A DNA stretch of 40,300 bases from Saccharofermentans sp. GTDB taxonomy: Bacteria > Bacillota > Clostridia > Saccharofermentanales > Saccharofermentanaceae. The position numbers were made by a program, and so were the translations under genes. The stretch spans positions 1-40,300 of the forward strand of contig JAILIB010000159.1 of assembly GCA_024695505.1 (NCBI GenBank), in the 5' to 3' direction. The notes below the pieces were generated by a model. The model was not told the DNA's origin. It did not search any database and saw only the letters and a list, made by a program, of their open reading frames with translations. Each line of letters begins with the position of its first letter. The stretch's first letter is position 1. Positions 9,324 to 17,130 of this stretch are shown here, in pieces.

Positions 9324-10439
9324 TTACTTCTCGTTCTTCATTCCGGACAGATAAGCATTGATAAAGCCGTCAAGATTGCCATCCATTACGGAATCGACGT
9401 CAACTTCCTCATAGCCGGTACGTGCGTCCTTAACGAGCGTATAAGGGCAGAAAACGTAAGATCTGATCTGTGAGCCCCATGCGATGTCCATCTGGTTGCC
9501 CTTCAAGTCTTCGATCTTCTCCATCTCAGATGCCCTGGCGAGTGCAAAAAGCTTAGCCTTGAGCATTCTGAGGCACGTCTCCTTGTTCTGGAGCTGCGAT
9601 CTTTCTGCCTGGCAGGAAACGACGATTCCGGTGGGATTGTGCGTCATTCTGACAGCGGTATCGGTCTTGTTGATGTGCTGTCCACCCTTACCTGTTGAAC
9701 GGTATGTATCTACCCTGACTTCGGACATGTCGATCTTGATGTCGTCTTCAGTCTTCTGGTCAAGCTCAGGGATGACTTCGCATGAAGCAAAAGACGTGTG
9801 TCTTCTGCCTGCGGCGTCAAACGGCGAGATCCTTACGAGACGGTGAACGCCAAGCTCGGATCTTAAGAAACCGTATGCGTTTTCACCCTTGATCATGGCG
9901 GAAACGGACTGTATTCCTGCGGAATCGCCCTCAACATAATCAAGTTCCTCAACGATAAAGCCGTGTGCTTCTGCCCATCTCGTATACATTCTGTAGAGCA
10001 TGGAGCACCAGTCCATGGCCTCTGTTCCGCCTGCGCCCGCGTGAAGCGAAAGCGTTGCGTTATTAGCGTCATAAGGACCCGTAAGCAGAGTCTGAAGGCG
10101 CATCTTCTCAAAGGATTCCTTGAAGGCCGCTACGCTGGTCTTAAGCTCAGCAAGGGTATCCATGTCCTCTTCCTCGTTTCCGAGCTCGCAAAGGGCAAGA
10201 AGGTCCTCTCTTTCGGCAGCCAGAGCCTTGTAGCTTTCAACCTTCTTCTTAAGCTGGCCCAGTCTCTGGGTAAGCTCTGTCGCTTTCTCAGAATTATTCC
10301 AAAAATCAGGCTCAGTCGTACGCTGCTCAAGTTCACTTATCTGATCGCTTACGTGATCGATGTGAAGCGCATCCTTAAGTTTTGCAACCGGTTCTTCAAA
10401 AGATTCGAGATCAAGTCTTATGTTGTCGAATTCAAGCAT
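9324..10439 (-). CDS. prfB: Peptide chain release factor 2, no frameshift (371 aa)
   Basis: Release factor 2 recognises UGA and UAA stop codons and triggers peptide release. Visible features: the SPF recognition tripeptide at 205-207 (RISPFDAAGRRHTSF) and the universal GGQ at 252-254 within STGKGGQHINKTD. The N-terminal helical domain runs over about residues 1-115. The ATG is two bases after the aminotransferase stop, with AAGAAAGG as ribosome binding site. In many bacteria prfB needs a +1 frameshift near codon 25; here the frame is continuous from the first ATG. The DNA at codons 22-27 reads AAGGATGCGCTTCACATC, which resembles the frameshift cassette with its UGA removed. This RF2 therefore cannot autoregulate in the usual way. 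Confidence 0.97.
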   Translation of the reverse strand: MLEFDNIRLDLESFEEPVAKLKDALHIDHVSDQISELEQRTTEPDFWNNSEKATELTQRLGQLKKKVESYKALAAEREDLLALCELGNEEEDMDTLAELKTSVAAFKESFEKMRLQTLLTGPYDANNATLSLHAGAGGTEAMDWCSMLYRMYTRWAEAHGFIVEELDYVEGDSAGIQSVSAMIKGENAYGFLRSELGVHRLVRISPFDAAGRRHTSFASCEVIPELDQKTEDDIKIDMSEVRVDTYRSTGKGGQHINKTDTAVRMTHNPTGIVVSCQAERSQLQNKETCLRMLKAKLFALARASEMEKIEDLKGNQMDIAWGSQIRSYVFCPYTLVKDARTGYEEVDVDSVMDGNLDGFINAYLSGMKNEK

Positions 10440-10441
10440 AA

Positions 10442-11629
10442 TTAACCTTTCTTCAGTTCTTCTACAAATTCCTTGAGAAGCTTCATTGCCTCTTTGATGT
10501 CTTCAAGTGATGCCGCGTAACTGATCCTGACGAAACCTTCGCCGCAGGCTCCGAAAGCGTTTCCGGGTACCATAGCTACGTGCTTTTCGAGCAGGAATCT
10601 CTCACAGAACTCTTCGGAAGAAAGCCCCGTGCTCTTGATCGAAGGGAATGCGTAAAAAGCTCCGTAAGGAGTAAAGCAGTCAAGGCCGGCATCCTTAAGG
10701 CCCTGAATGATAACCCTTCTTCTGTGGTTGTATTCGTTGCGCATCTTAGTAACTTCATCATCAGAGTTCATGGCAGCTTCGACGACAGCATGCTGCGACG
10801 TGGAAGGAGCGCACATGATGCAGTACTGATGGATCTTGAACATAGGAGCGATAAGTTCCTTAGGCCCCGCAAGGTAACCTACACGGAATCCCGTCATGGC
10901 GTAAGACTTCGAGAAGCCGTTTACCATTACCACCCTGTCCTTAAGCTCTGCAAACTGCGTAAGCGAAGCGGGCTTGCCGTCTAAATAGTTAAGCTCGCAA
11001 TAGAGCTCATCGGAAAGAACGATGATGTCAGGATGCTTCATAAGAACATCCTTGATCTTTGCCCAGTCTTCAAGCGTCATTATCGCGCCCGTGGGATTGT
11101 TCGGATATCCGACTATGATGTACTTCGTCTTGTCTGTGATCGCAGCCTCAAGCTCTTCGGGACGGAGTTTATAGTCGTTCTCTGGCTTTGTTGAAACAAC
11201 GACAGGAACGCCATGAGCGAATTCTACGGTCGCCTTATAAGCAACGAAACAAGGCTCGACAATGACGACTTCGTCGCCGGGATTGATAAGTGCCCTGGCA
11301 GCCAAGTCCAACCCTTCACTGCCGCCTACGGTAATGAGGAGCTCGGACTTGGGGTCGTATGAAACGCCGTATCTTCTGAGAACATAATCAGCGATAGCCT
11401 TTCTCGAATCAATGTAACCCGAATTGGGCGAATAGTGCGTATAGCCTTCGATAAGGGAGTTGATCGCGGATTCCCTGATAGACCAGGGCGTATCGAAGTC
11501 AGGTTCGCCGATGGACAGCGAGATGACGTGACCCTGCATCTCGTTAGCAAGATCAAAGAACTTCCTTATCGCCGAAGGCGGAACAGCCTGAACGGCAGTG
11601 GATATTTTTGAATTGTAATCTAAACTCAT
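10442..11629 (-). CDS. Class I/II pyridoxal-phosphate aminotransferase (395 aa)
   Basis: This is a fold-type I aminotransferase that moves an amino group between an amino acid and a 2-oxo acid. The cofactor lysine is K241 in GFSKSYAMTGFRVGY. Other active-site motifs are YPNNPTG at 175-181 and LSDELY with Asp207 and Tyr210. The overall sequence resembles the aspartate/aromatic aminotransferases of Firmicutes (PatA-like), but substrate choice cannot be read from sequence. It overlaps the upstream Lrp/AsnC regulator by four bases (ATGA), which suggests the regulator senses an amino acid handled by this enzyme. prfB follows after two bases. Confidence 0.92.
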   Translation of the reverse strand: MSLDYNSKISTAVQAVPPSAIRKFFDLANEMQGHVISLSIGEPDFDTPWSIRESAINSLIEGYTHYSPNSGYIDSRKAIADYVLRRYGVSYDPKSELLITVGGSEGLDLAARALINPGDEVVIVEPCFVAYKATVEFAHGVPVVVSTKPENDYKLRPEELEAAITDKTKYIIVGYPNNPTGAIMTLEDWAKIKDVLMKHPDIIVLSDELYCELNYLDGKPASLTQFAELKDRVVMVNGFSKSYAMTGFRVGYLAGPKELIAPMFKIHQYCIMCAPSTSQHAVVEAAMNSDDEVTKMRNEYNHRRRVIIQGLKDAGLDCFTPYGAFYAFPSIKSTGLSSEEFCERFLLEKHVAMVPGNAFGACGEGFVRISYAASLEDIKEAMKLLKEFVEELKKG

Positions 11630-12114
11630 AAGATGATCGCCTGCCTGTCATCGGTGTTAGGATTATCGTAGATAATGCCGTTGGCCTTGTATTTCTTGAG
11701 AATGAAGTGCGTCGTCGTTGAAAGTACGCCTTCGAGAGTGGCGATCTTCTCGGTAACAAAGTTGGCGATGCTCCTTAAGTTGCTGTCCTCGTATATGATC
11801 ATAAGATCAAAACCGCCGGACATAAGGTAGCAAGCGGTTACTTTGTCATATTTGCTCAGGATCTGGGCGATGTGGTCATATCCCTTGTTCTTGACGGGCG
11901 TGATCCTAACTTCGATCATGCCGATGCAGTTGTCGGGTGCCTGCTTCTCCCAGTTGATTATCGTGTTATATCCAAGGATTATGTTTTCATCCTTGAGGCG
12001 CTTAATCTCGGCTTCAACATCGGCGGCAGTCGTGCCGAGCATAACGGCTATCTCTTCAGAAGAAAGCCTTGCGTTGTTTTCAATAAGTCTCAGCAATTCG
12101 ATGTCGTCAATCAT
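11626..12114 (-). CDS. Lrp/AsnC family transcriptional regulator (162 aa)
   Basis: This is a feast/famine DNA-binding regulator. A winged helix-turn-helix spans about residues 5-50 (ARLSSEEIAVMLGT followed by EAEIKRLKDENIILGY). A ligand-binding RAM domain covers about 65-145, with the typical GGFDLMI turn. Length is normal. Such proteins form dimers to octamers and bind amino acids. It leads an operon with an aminotransferase and prfB. AAAGGA lies about ten bases before the ATG. Upstream are an extended -10 and a GC-armed palindrome that would suit autoregulation. The ligand is unknown. Confidence 0.93.
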   Translation of the reverse strand: MIDDIELLRLIENNARLSSEEIAVMLGTTAADVEAEIKRLKDENIILGYNTIINWEKQAPDNCIGMIEVRITPVKNKGYDHIAQILSKYDKVTACYLMSGGFDLMIIYEDSNLRSIANFVTEKIATLEGVLSTTTHFILKKYKANGIIYDNPNTDDRQAIIL

Positions 12115-12142
12115 ATGAACCGTCCTTTCAATATAGAAAATA

Positions 12143-12166
12143 CCCCGCGCATATATATACGCGGGG
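12143..12166 (-). promoter_or_regulatory. GC-armed palindrome at the lrp promoter (operator or terminator)
   Basis: Two seven-base arms, CCCCGCG (12143-12149) and CGCGGGG (12160-12166), flank a ten-base alternating AT core. Read on the minus strand it forms a hairpin followed by TATTTTCT, so it could end the malic enzyme transcript. It also sits just downstream of an extended -10, at the expected transcription start, so it could equally be an operator or a 5' hairpin of the lrp mRNA. Confidence 0.6.
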
Positions 12167-12169
12167 AAT

Positions 12170-12178
12170 ATTATACCA
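12170..12178 (-). promoter_or_regulatory. Extended -10 promoter for lrp-aminotransferase-prfB
   Basis: The minus strand reads TGGTATAAT, a perfect extended -10. At 17 bases upstream only TATCTG is found, a poor -35. The predicted start, around 12163, falls inside the palindrome at 12143-12166. Confidence 0.6.
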
Positions 12179-12191
12179 TTAGTTGTTAAAT

Positions 12192-13364
12192 TCAGATACG
12201 GGCAACGCCTGTGTCACGTGCAGCCTGAGCAACTGCAGCAGCAACAGCCTTACCAACCCTCGGATCGAATGCATCAGGAAGGATGTAGTCAGGATTGAGC
12301 TCAGCATCTGAAACGATACCTGCGATTGCGTTTGCAGCAGCGATCTTCATCTCATCGTTGATGTCGGAAGCCCTTACGTCAAGAGCGCCGCGGAAGATGC
12401 CCGGAAATGCGAGGACATTGTTGACCTGGTTCGGATAGTCGGATCTTCCGGTAGCCATAACCTTAACGCCTGCCTTCTTAGCTTCGTCAGGAAGGATCTC
12501 AGGTACGGGGTTAGCGCAAGCAAAGACAACCGGATCCTTAGCCATTGTAGCAACCATGTCTGCTGTGAGAACGCCGGGAGCGGAAACACCGATGAATACG
12601 TCAGCACCTACGATAACTTCAGCAAGAGAACCTGCCTTCTTCTCAGGGTTGGTGATCTTAGCCATCGCTTCCTTAGCGGGATTGAGTCCTTCCCTTCCAT
12701 CATAGATAGCGCCCTTACGGTCGCAAAGGATTACGTTCTTAAGTCCTCTGGAGATGAGGAGCTTTGTAATAGCCGTAGCAGCAGCGCCAGCGCCGTTAAC
12801 TACAACGTGGATGTCTTCCATCTTCTTGCCTACGATCTTGAGAGCGTTTGTAAGACCTGCAAGAGTGATAACAGCTGTACCGTGCTGGTCATCGTGGAAG
12901 ATCGGGATGTCGCATCTTTCCTTGAGCTTCTTCTCGATCTCGAAGCAGCGGGGAGCTGAGATATCCTCGAGGTTTACGCCGCCGAAAGAACCGGCGAGAA
13001 GAGCAACTGTGTTAACGATCTCGTCAACATCCTTGGAACGGATGCAGAGAGGGAAAGCGTCAACATCACCGAAAGCCTTGAAGAGTGCGCACTTACCTTC
13101 CATAACGGGCATACCTGCCTCAGGTCCGATATCACCGAGACCGAGAACAGCAGTACCGTCTGTGATAACTGCAACAAGGTTATGTCTTCTTGTGTACTTA
13201 TATGAGAGGTCAACGTCCTTCTGGATTGCGAGACAAGGCTCAGCAACACCCGGCGTGTAAGCGATAGCGAGTTCTTCCTTTGTGCCTACGGGAGCCTTAG
13301 CGATAACTTCGATCTTGCCGGCCCACTGCTCATGCATCTGCATAGCCTTCTCTTTGACGTCCAT
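12192..13364 (-). CDS. NAD(P)-dependent malic enzyme (390 aa)
   Basis: This enzyme decarboxylates malate to pyruvate with reduction of NAD or NADP. The short bacterial form (about 390 residues) has catalytic Tyr36 in YTPGVAEPC, a catalytic Lys in the GMPVMEGKCALFK stretch, metal residues in RCFEIEKK and FHDDQHGT, and a Rossmann dinucleotide site NGAGAAATAITKLL. FANPVPEI-type residues (ACANPVPEI) and PNQVNN complete the family pattern. There is no phosphotransacetylase tail, so it is the short type. The ribosome binding site is a strong GGAGG eight bases before the ATG. It stands alone between the lrp operon and a membrane protein gene. Cofactor choice is not assigned. Confidence 0.95.
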   Translation of the reverse strand: MDVKEKAMQMHEQWAGKIEVIAKAPVGTKEELAIAYTPGVAEPCLAIQKDVDLSYKYTRRHNLVAVITDGTAVLGLGDIGPEAGMPVMEGKCALFKAFGDVDAFPLCIRSKDVDEIVNTVALLAGSFGGVNLEDISAPRCFEIEKKLKERCDIPIFHDDQHGTAVITLAGLTNALKIVGKKMEDIHVVVNGAGAAATAITKLLISRGLKNVILCDRKGAIYDGREGLNPAKEAMAKITNPEKKAGSLAEVIVGADVFIGVSAPGVLTADMVATMAKDPVVFACANPVPEILPDEAKKAGVKVMATGRSDYPNQVNNVLAFPGIFRGALDVRASDINDEMKIAAANAIAGIVSDAELNPDYILPDAFDPRVGKAVAAAVAQAARDTGVARI

Positions 13365-13439
13365 AGATAAAACCTCCGTCTAAAAACTGAATGGATTTAA
13401 TTCAAGCATAATAATATTAATATAAACGGCCCGAAATAC

Positions 13440-13454
13440 AATCTCGCGGAGATT
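13440..13454 (-). terminator. Weak terminator-like hairpin after the unknown membrane protein gene
   Basis: A six-base-pair stem, AATCTC and GAGATT with a three-base loop, lies just after the 13463 stop and is followed by GTATTT on the minus strand. The T-run is poor, so this is a weak candidate. The malic enzyme promoter must lie in the same 98-base gap, but no convincing -35/-10 pair was found. Confidence 0.3.
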
Positions 13455-13462
13455 AACAAAAA

Positions 13463-14263
13463 TTATCCAATTTTGCCCTCTTTTTCGTTATTAATTGTCG
13501 AACGGACCTTCTTGTCGGTCATGGCACAGTAGGCCATTCCGGCATATCTGCCGAATGTGAAGGTAATCCAGGTCGAAAAAGCCGCGGAAAGTATGTAGAA
13601 AGCGGTCATTGAGGCATATGAGACGAGCCCTGCTATGGCATCGGTAAAAAAGAACGCCAGGACCACCAGTACAAGACTCCTTATATGAGCAAGATAAAAG
13701 CCCTTTGTAAGCCTTACCACGTATGGCAGCGAATTGAACATCCCCTTGTCCCCTGACAGATAGCATGCAGGAGCCGTAAATACCAGCGGGAAGCCGATGC
13801 AGAAGATCAGGAGCATGTTCGAATTGATTATCACGAACGGAATCGAGACCGCCAGATAGAACAAAAAGAGCAAACCGAACTTTTTGAGGATCTTCCCGTA
13901 GCTCAAAGGTTTGGGAATACCCTCATAATCTTCCTTTTCAGAATTCTTCCTGCGGAAATACCTCACATAGAGGCCTGAATAAAGGACTCCCATGGTAAAT
14001 GTAATGAAAAGCGCCAGAAAGGCCGTGACGAGGAAAACAACGTTACCCGAAGTCATCGGGACATCCATCGTAAGACGGGTTGTCTGGTCGGCAGACTCGA
14101 AATTGCTCATCCAGCCGTTAAGCCATGAAAAATCAGTATCCGAATAAGGATTAAAGAAGACCGCGCAGCGGGCGAGCACGCAAAAAAGGAACATGAACCT
14201 CACGCCCCATTTGCAGTCTATATCGTCTATGTTGAACAGTCTTTCCAGTACCTTAAGGATCAT
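13463..14263 (-). CDS. Integral membrane protein of unknown function (266 aa)
   Basis: The family is not recognised. The protein shows about six hydrophobic segments: roughly residues 22-38, 74-100 (VVFLVTAFLALFITFTMGVL), 130-150, 152-166, 195-222 and 225-240. Short charged loops lie between, including RYFRRKNSEKEDYEG. The N terminus (ILKVLERLFNIDDIDCKWG) is amphipathic and the C terminus (DKKVRSTINNEKEGKIG) is charged and likely cytosolic. No catalytic or transport motif is evident. It is monocistronic, with GGAGC five bases before the ATG, and divergent from the glutamine synthetase gene. Confidence 0.75.
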   Translation of the reverse strand: MILKVLERLFNIDDIDCKWGVRFMFLFCVLARCAVFFNPYSDTDFSWLNGWMSNFESADQTTRLTMDVPMTSGNVVFLVTAFLALFITFTMGVLYSGLYVRYFRRKNSEKEDYEGIPKPLSYGKILKKFGLLFLFYLAVSIPFVIINSNMLLIFCIGFPLVFTAPACYLSGDKGMFNSLPYVVRLTKGFYLAHIRSLVLVVLAFFFTDAIAGLVSYASMTAFYILSAAFSTWITFTFGRYAGMAYCAMTDKKVRSTINNEKEGKIG

Positions 14264-14344
14264 TTTCAGCTCCGAAGCATTCTTATGCCCGATATAATAC
14301 GATAAAACATAAAAAAAATAAAACAGTCACCCTTATAAGTCTTG

Positions 14345-14353
14345 TGTTAAAAT
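14345..14353 (+). promoter_or_regulatory. Extended -10 promoter for glutamine synthetase
   Basis: TGTTAAAAT lies 35 bases before the ATG. It has an extended -10 form but no good -35 at 16-18 bases. The predicted start near 14360 leaves a leader of under 30 bases with GAGGA as ribosome binding site, so there is no room for a riboswitch. Confidence 0.5.
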
Positions 14354-14387
14354 CATATTTGATTTTTTAATACCGAGGACGGAAAAA

Positions 14388-16298
14388 ATGAAAGATTTCC
14401 ACGTAATTCCCGATCTGCTCTATGTCATACCGACTGACAAGCATTCCGTAGCCGATGTAAAATCCATACTTACCGGCCACCCCGAGATCAAGTTCGTATC
14501 TCTTGCAGCCGTTGACCTCATGGGTAACGACACCGACGAAAAGATCCCCATCTCGGATTTTTACAACAATCTTGAAGATTATCTTGACGGTAAGGCTGTC
14601 CAGACTGACGGTTCCTCCGTTGTCCTGCCCGGTATAGCCACTTTGAACGACGGCAAGGTTGACCTTATCCCCGATCCCGAAGTCATCTGGTATATCGACT
14701 ATAACTACGAGCACATTGATCAAAAGACATGCAAGCCTGTAGGAACTCTGAGGATCCCTTCTTTCCTTCTGCATAACGGCGAACCCGTCTGCTCCAGGTC
14801 GATCCTTAAGAGGAGCACCGAGAACTACGAAGAAAAGGTCAAGGACCTCTTCCTCGGAAATCCCGGTCTCTGCTCAAGCTATGGATTTACTCCCGACGAG
14901 CTCGACAGGATCACTCTTATAACGGCTACAGAGCTTGAGTTCTGGGTCAATTCACCTGATGAGATCATCAGCACTGAGCAGCTCTCCATCTCTCAGGAGC
15001 TCAAGGAATCCTACTGGAAGCGCACAAAGGGCGTCGTAAGGACCGCTCTTGAGCAGGTCATCATGATCCTTGAGAAATACGGCTTCGGTCCTGAGATGGG
15101 CCACAAGGAAGTCGGCGGCGTTAAGGCCTCCCTCAACTCTTCAGGTGAATTCCACTTCATCATGGAACAGCTCGAGGTCGACTGGAAGTATTCCGGTGCA
15201 AGACAGGGCGCAGACTACGAGCTCATCGCAAGAATAATCATCAAGGAGATCTTCCGCCTGCACGGTCTGGACGTAAGCTTCAACGCCAAGCCCCTCCCCG
15301 GTGTCGCAGGTTCAGGCGAGCACACGCACGTAAATGCCGTCGCATACCTCAATGACGGAAAGAAGATCAACCTCTTCTCACCCGAGGATCCCGAAAAGGA
15401 TTTCCTGAGCGTATTCGGATGGGGATGCCTTTTCGGCATCATGAAGAACTATTCGAGGGCGATCAATCCGTTCGTATCCGCTACAACGGATGCTTTTGAA
15501 AGACTTACTCCCGGATTTGAAGCTCCCACCCACTGCGTTGCTTCTATCGGCCAGAACGTCAGTACTCCTTCAAGAAACAGATCAGTCCTTTTGGGACTCG
15601 TAAGGAGCGAAGACAATAAGTACGCGACAAGATTCGAACTCAGGGCTCCGAATCCTCACACAAACACTTATCTCTGCCTTGCTTCCGTATATCAGGCAAT
15701 GCTCGACGGAATCAATTACGCCATCAATTCCGGCAAGGACACCAAAGCACTCGAGGAAGAATTCTGCAAGCCTTACGGAACACCGAGCGATTACCTTCTC
15801 GCCGACAGGCTCTACAGATGCGAAGACGATATCTTCGAGGACATGGATTCCAATGAGAGGGACCGTCTCTTCGGCACGCCCGTCGCAACAGTCTATGAAG
15901 CCATCAGCTGCCTTAAGGAACCTGACGTCGCAGAGCTTCTGGGCCGTGACGGTATCTTCGGACCCATGCTCATCGACTCCTACTATCAGGCAATGCTCGC
16001 ACGCTGGGAGATGGAGCTTCTGCAGAAGATCATTCCTGCCAACCTTTCAACATTGAGGAGCGTTACCCGCAAAGACGATGCTACATGCTCATACGATGAG
16101 AAGCTCTGGAATGACATCAGCGATCTCAAGATCCTGCTCGCTAAGGATACTGATGAAAAGCAGTCCATCTTCACAAAGATAAAGGCCGCCGTCAAAGCAA
16201 ACGACTGGGAAAAGACTTCCGAATACCAGCTCGCAATGAAGAACGCCATGAACGAGCTCAGGACAAAGTACAAGATCTATTGCGAGAACCAGATCTAA
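14388..16298 (+). CDS. glnA: Glutamine synthetase family protein, long form (636 aa)
   Basis: It is expected to make glutamine from glutamate, ammonia and ATP. The beta-grasp N-terminal part carries DGSSVVLPGIATLNDGK (74-90). The catalytic barrel shows TELEFWV (181-187, metal Glu), GSGEHTHVN (308-316, the GxHxH metal/ATP motif), NRSVLLGLV (glutamate-binding flap) and RFELRAPNPHTNTYL, matching the RLELRSPDPSCNPYL-like motif of type I enzymes. At 636 residues it is longer than classic type I (about 440-470). The extra length lies in an insertion between the two halves and a helical C-terminal extension of about 100 residues. It is probably the long clostridial form; a related glutamate-amine ligase cannot be excluded. 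It is monocistronic with its own promoter and a strong terminator. Confidence 0.85.
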   Translation: MKDFHVIPDLLYVIPTDKHSVADVKSILTGHPEIKFVSLAAVDLMGNDTDEKIPISDFYNNLEDYLDGKAVQTDGSSVVLPGIATLNDGKVDLIPDPEVIWYIDYNYEHIDQKTCKPVGTLRIPSFLLHNGEPVCSRSILKRSTENYEEKVKDLFLGNPGLCSSYGFTPDELDRITLITATELEFWVNSPDEIISTEQLSISQELKESYWKRTKGVVRTALEQVIMILEKYGFGPEMGHKEVGGVKASLNSSGEFHFIMEQLEVDWKYSGARQGADYELIARIIIKEIFRLHGLDVSFNAKPLPGVAGSGEHTHVNAVAYLNDGKKINLFSPEDPEKDFLSVFGWGCLFGIMKNYSRAINPFVSATTDAFERLTPGFEAPTHCVASIGQNVSTPSRNRSVLLGLVRSEDNKYATRFELRAPNPHTNTYLCLASVYQAMLDGINYAINSGKDTKALEEEFCKPYGTPSDYLLADRLYRCEDDIFEDMDSNERDRLFGTPVATVYEAISCLKEPDVAELLGRDGIFGPMLIDSYYQAMLARWEMELLQKIIPANLSTLRSVTRKDDATCSYDEKLWNDISDLKILLAKDTDEKQSIFTKIKAAVKANDWEKTSEYQLAMKNAMNELRTKYKIYCENQI

Positions 16299-16319
16299 AG
16301 AAAAAACAAAGCAAAGTTT

Positions 16320-16348
16320 AAGGGGGTGCGTATTCCGCACCCCCTTTT
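16320..16348 (+). terminator. Strong terminator after glutamine synthetase, shared gap with aquaporin
   Basis: An 11-base-pair perfect stem (AAGGGGGTGCG at 16320-16330, CGCACCCCCTT at 16336-16346) has a five-base loop and ends in a short T-run. It lies between convergent genes and, read on the minus strand, may also stop aquaporin transcription. Confidence 0.9.
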
Positions 16349-16389
16349 CATATATCAATCCGGTCGGGGATCAAAAATGACTTAGTTGA

Positions 16390-17073
16390 TTACTTCTTGC
16401 CGGCAAGGAACTTGTAGCAGAAAGCTGCGAGAGCTGCACCTGCGAAAGGTCCGACGATGAATACCCAGAGGCTTGTAAGAGCACCGCCGCCTGCGAAGAT
16501 AGCAGGTCCGATGGATCTTGCAGGGTTAACGGATGTGCCCGTCAGACCGATGCCGAGGATGTGTACCATAACAAGCGAGAAACCGATAACGACACCGCCG
16601 AATGAACCATGCTTGTAGTCGCCGTCTGTAACGCCGAGGATTACGAGAATGAAGATGAACGTGAGAATGATCTCAACGATGAGGCCTGCGCCGGCATTTC
16701 CGTTAACTCCGCCGAGACCGTTAGAGCCAAGACCGCCTGTTGCGTCAGCAACTCCGCCAAGACCGAAGATGAGCTTAAGTACGGCAGCACCAAGGATAGC
16801 GCCGATCGTCTGTGATACGAAATAAAGACCGAAGTCCTTTCCGCTCATTCTTCCTGAGATAAGGCAAGCAAGTGAAACTGCAGGATTGATATGGCATCCG
16901 GAGATGTTGCCTACGCAATAAGCCATACCAACGATAACGAGACCGAAAGCAAAAGCGGTGGTAAGATATCCGCCCCAGTGCTCGCAGCCCGTTAACATAG
17001 CGGTTCCGCAACCAATAAGAACAAGAGTAAATGTACCGATACACTCGGCTACATACTTCCTTAAATCTTCCAT
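16390..17073 (-). CDS. aqpZ: Aquaporin Z-type water channel (227 aa)
   Basis: This is a six-helix MIP-family channel. Both half-helix NPA motifs are present: GCHINPAVSLA and GTSVNPARSIGP. The selectivity filter positions match water channels rather than glycerol facilitators: Phe in FAFGL, His in MVHILGI, Thr in GTSVNPAR and the Arg after the second NPA. A Gly-rich loop (GGLGSNGLGGVNGNAG) lies between helices 3 and 4. The start is set at the ATG at 17073, with GGAGGA 11 bases upstream; a GTG at 17082 is only two bases from that GGAGGA and is unlikely. The gene follows purM on the same strand after about 57 bases. Confidence 0.93.
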   Translation of the reverse strand: MEDLRKYVAECIGTFTLVLIGCGTAMLTGCEHWGGYLTTAFAFGLVIVGMAYCVGNISGCHINPAVSLACLISGRMSGKDFGLYFVSQTIGAILGAAVLKLIFGLGGVADATGGLGSNGLGGVNGNAGAGLIVEIILTFIFILVILGVTDGDYKHGSFGGVVIGFSLVMVHILGIGLTGTSVNPARSIGPAIFAGGGALTSLWVFIVGPFAGAALAAFCYKFLAGKK

Positions 17074-17130
17074 AAGATTCACCGTCCTCCGTAAAATTAT
17101 TCAGGACGGCGATCTTTCGTCATCCCTGTC

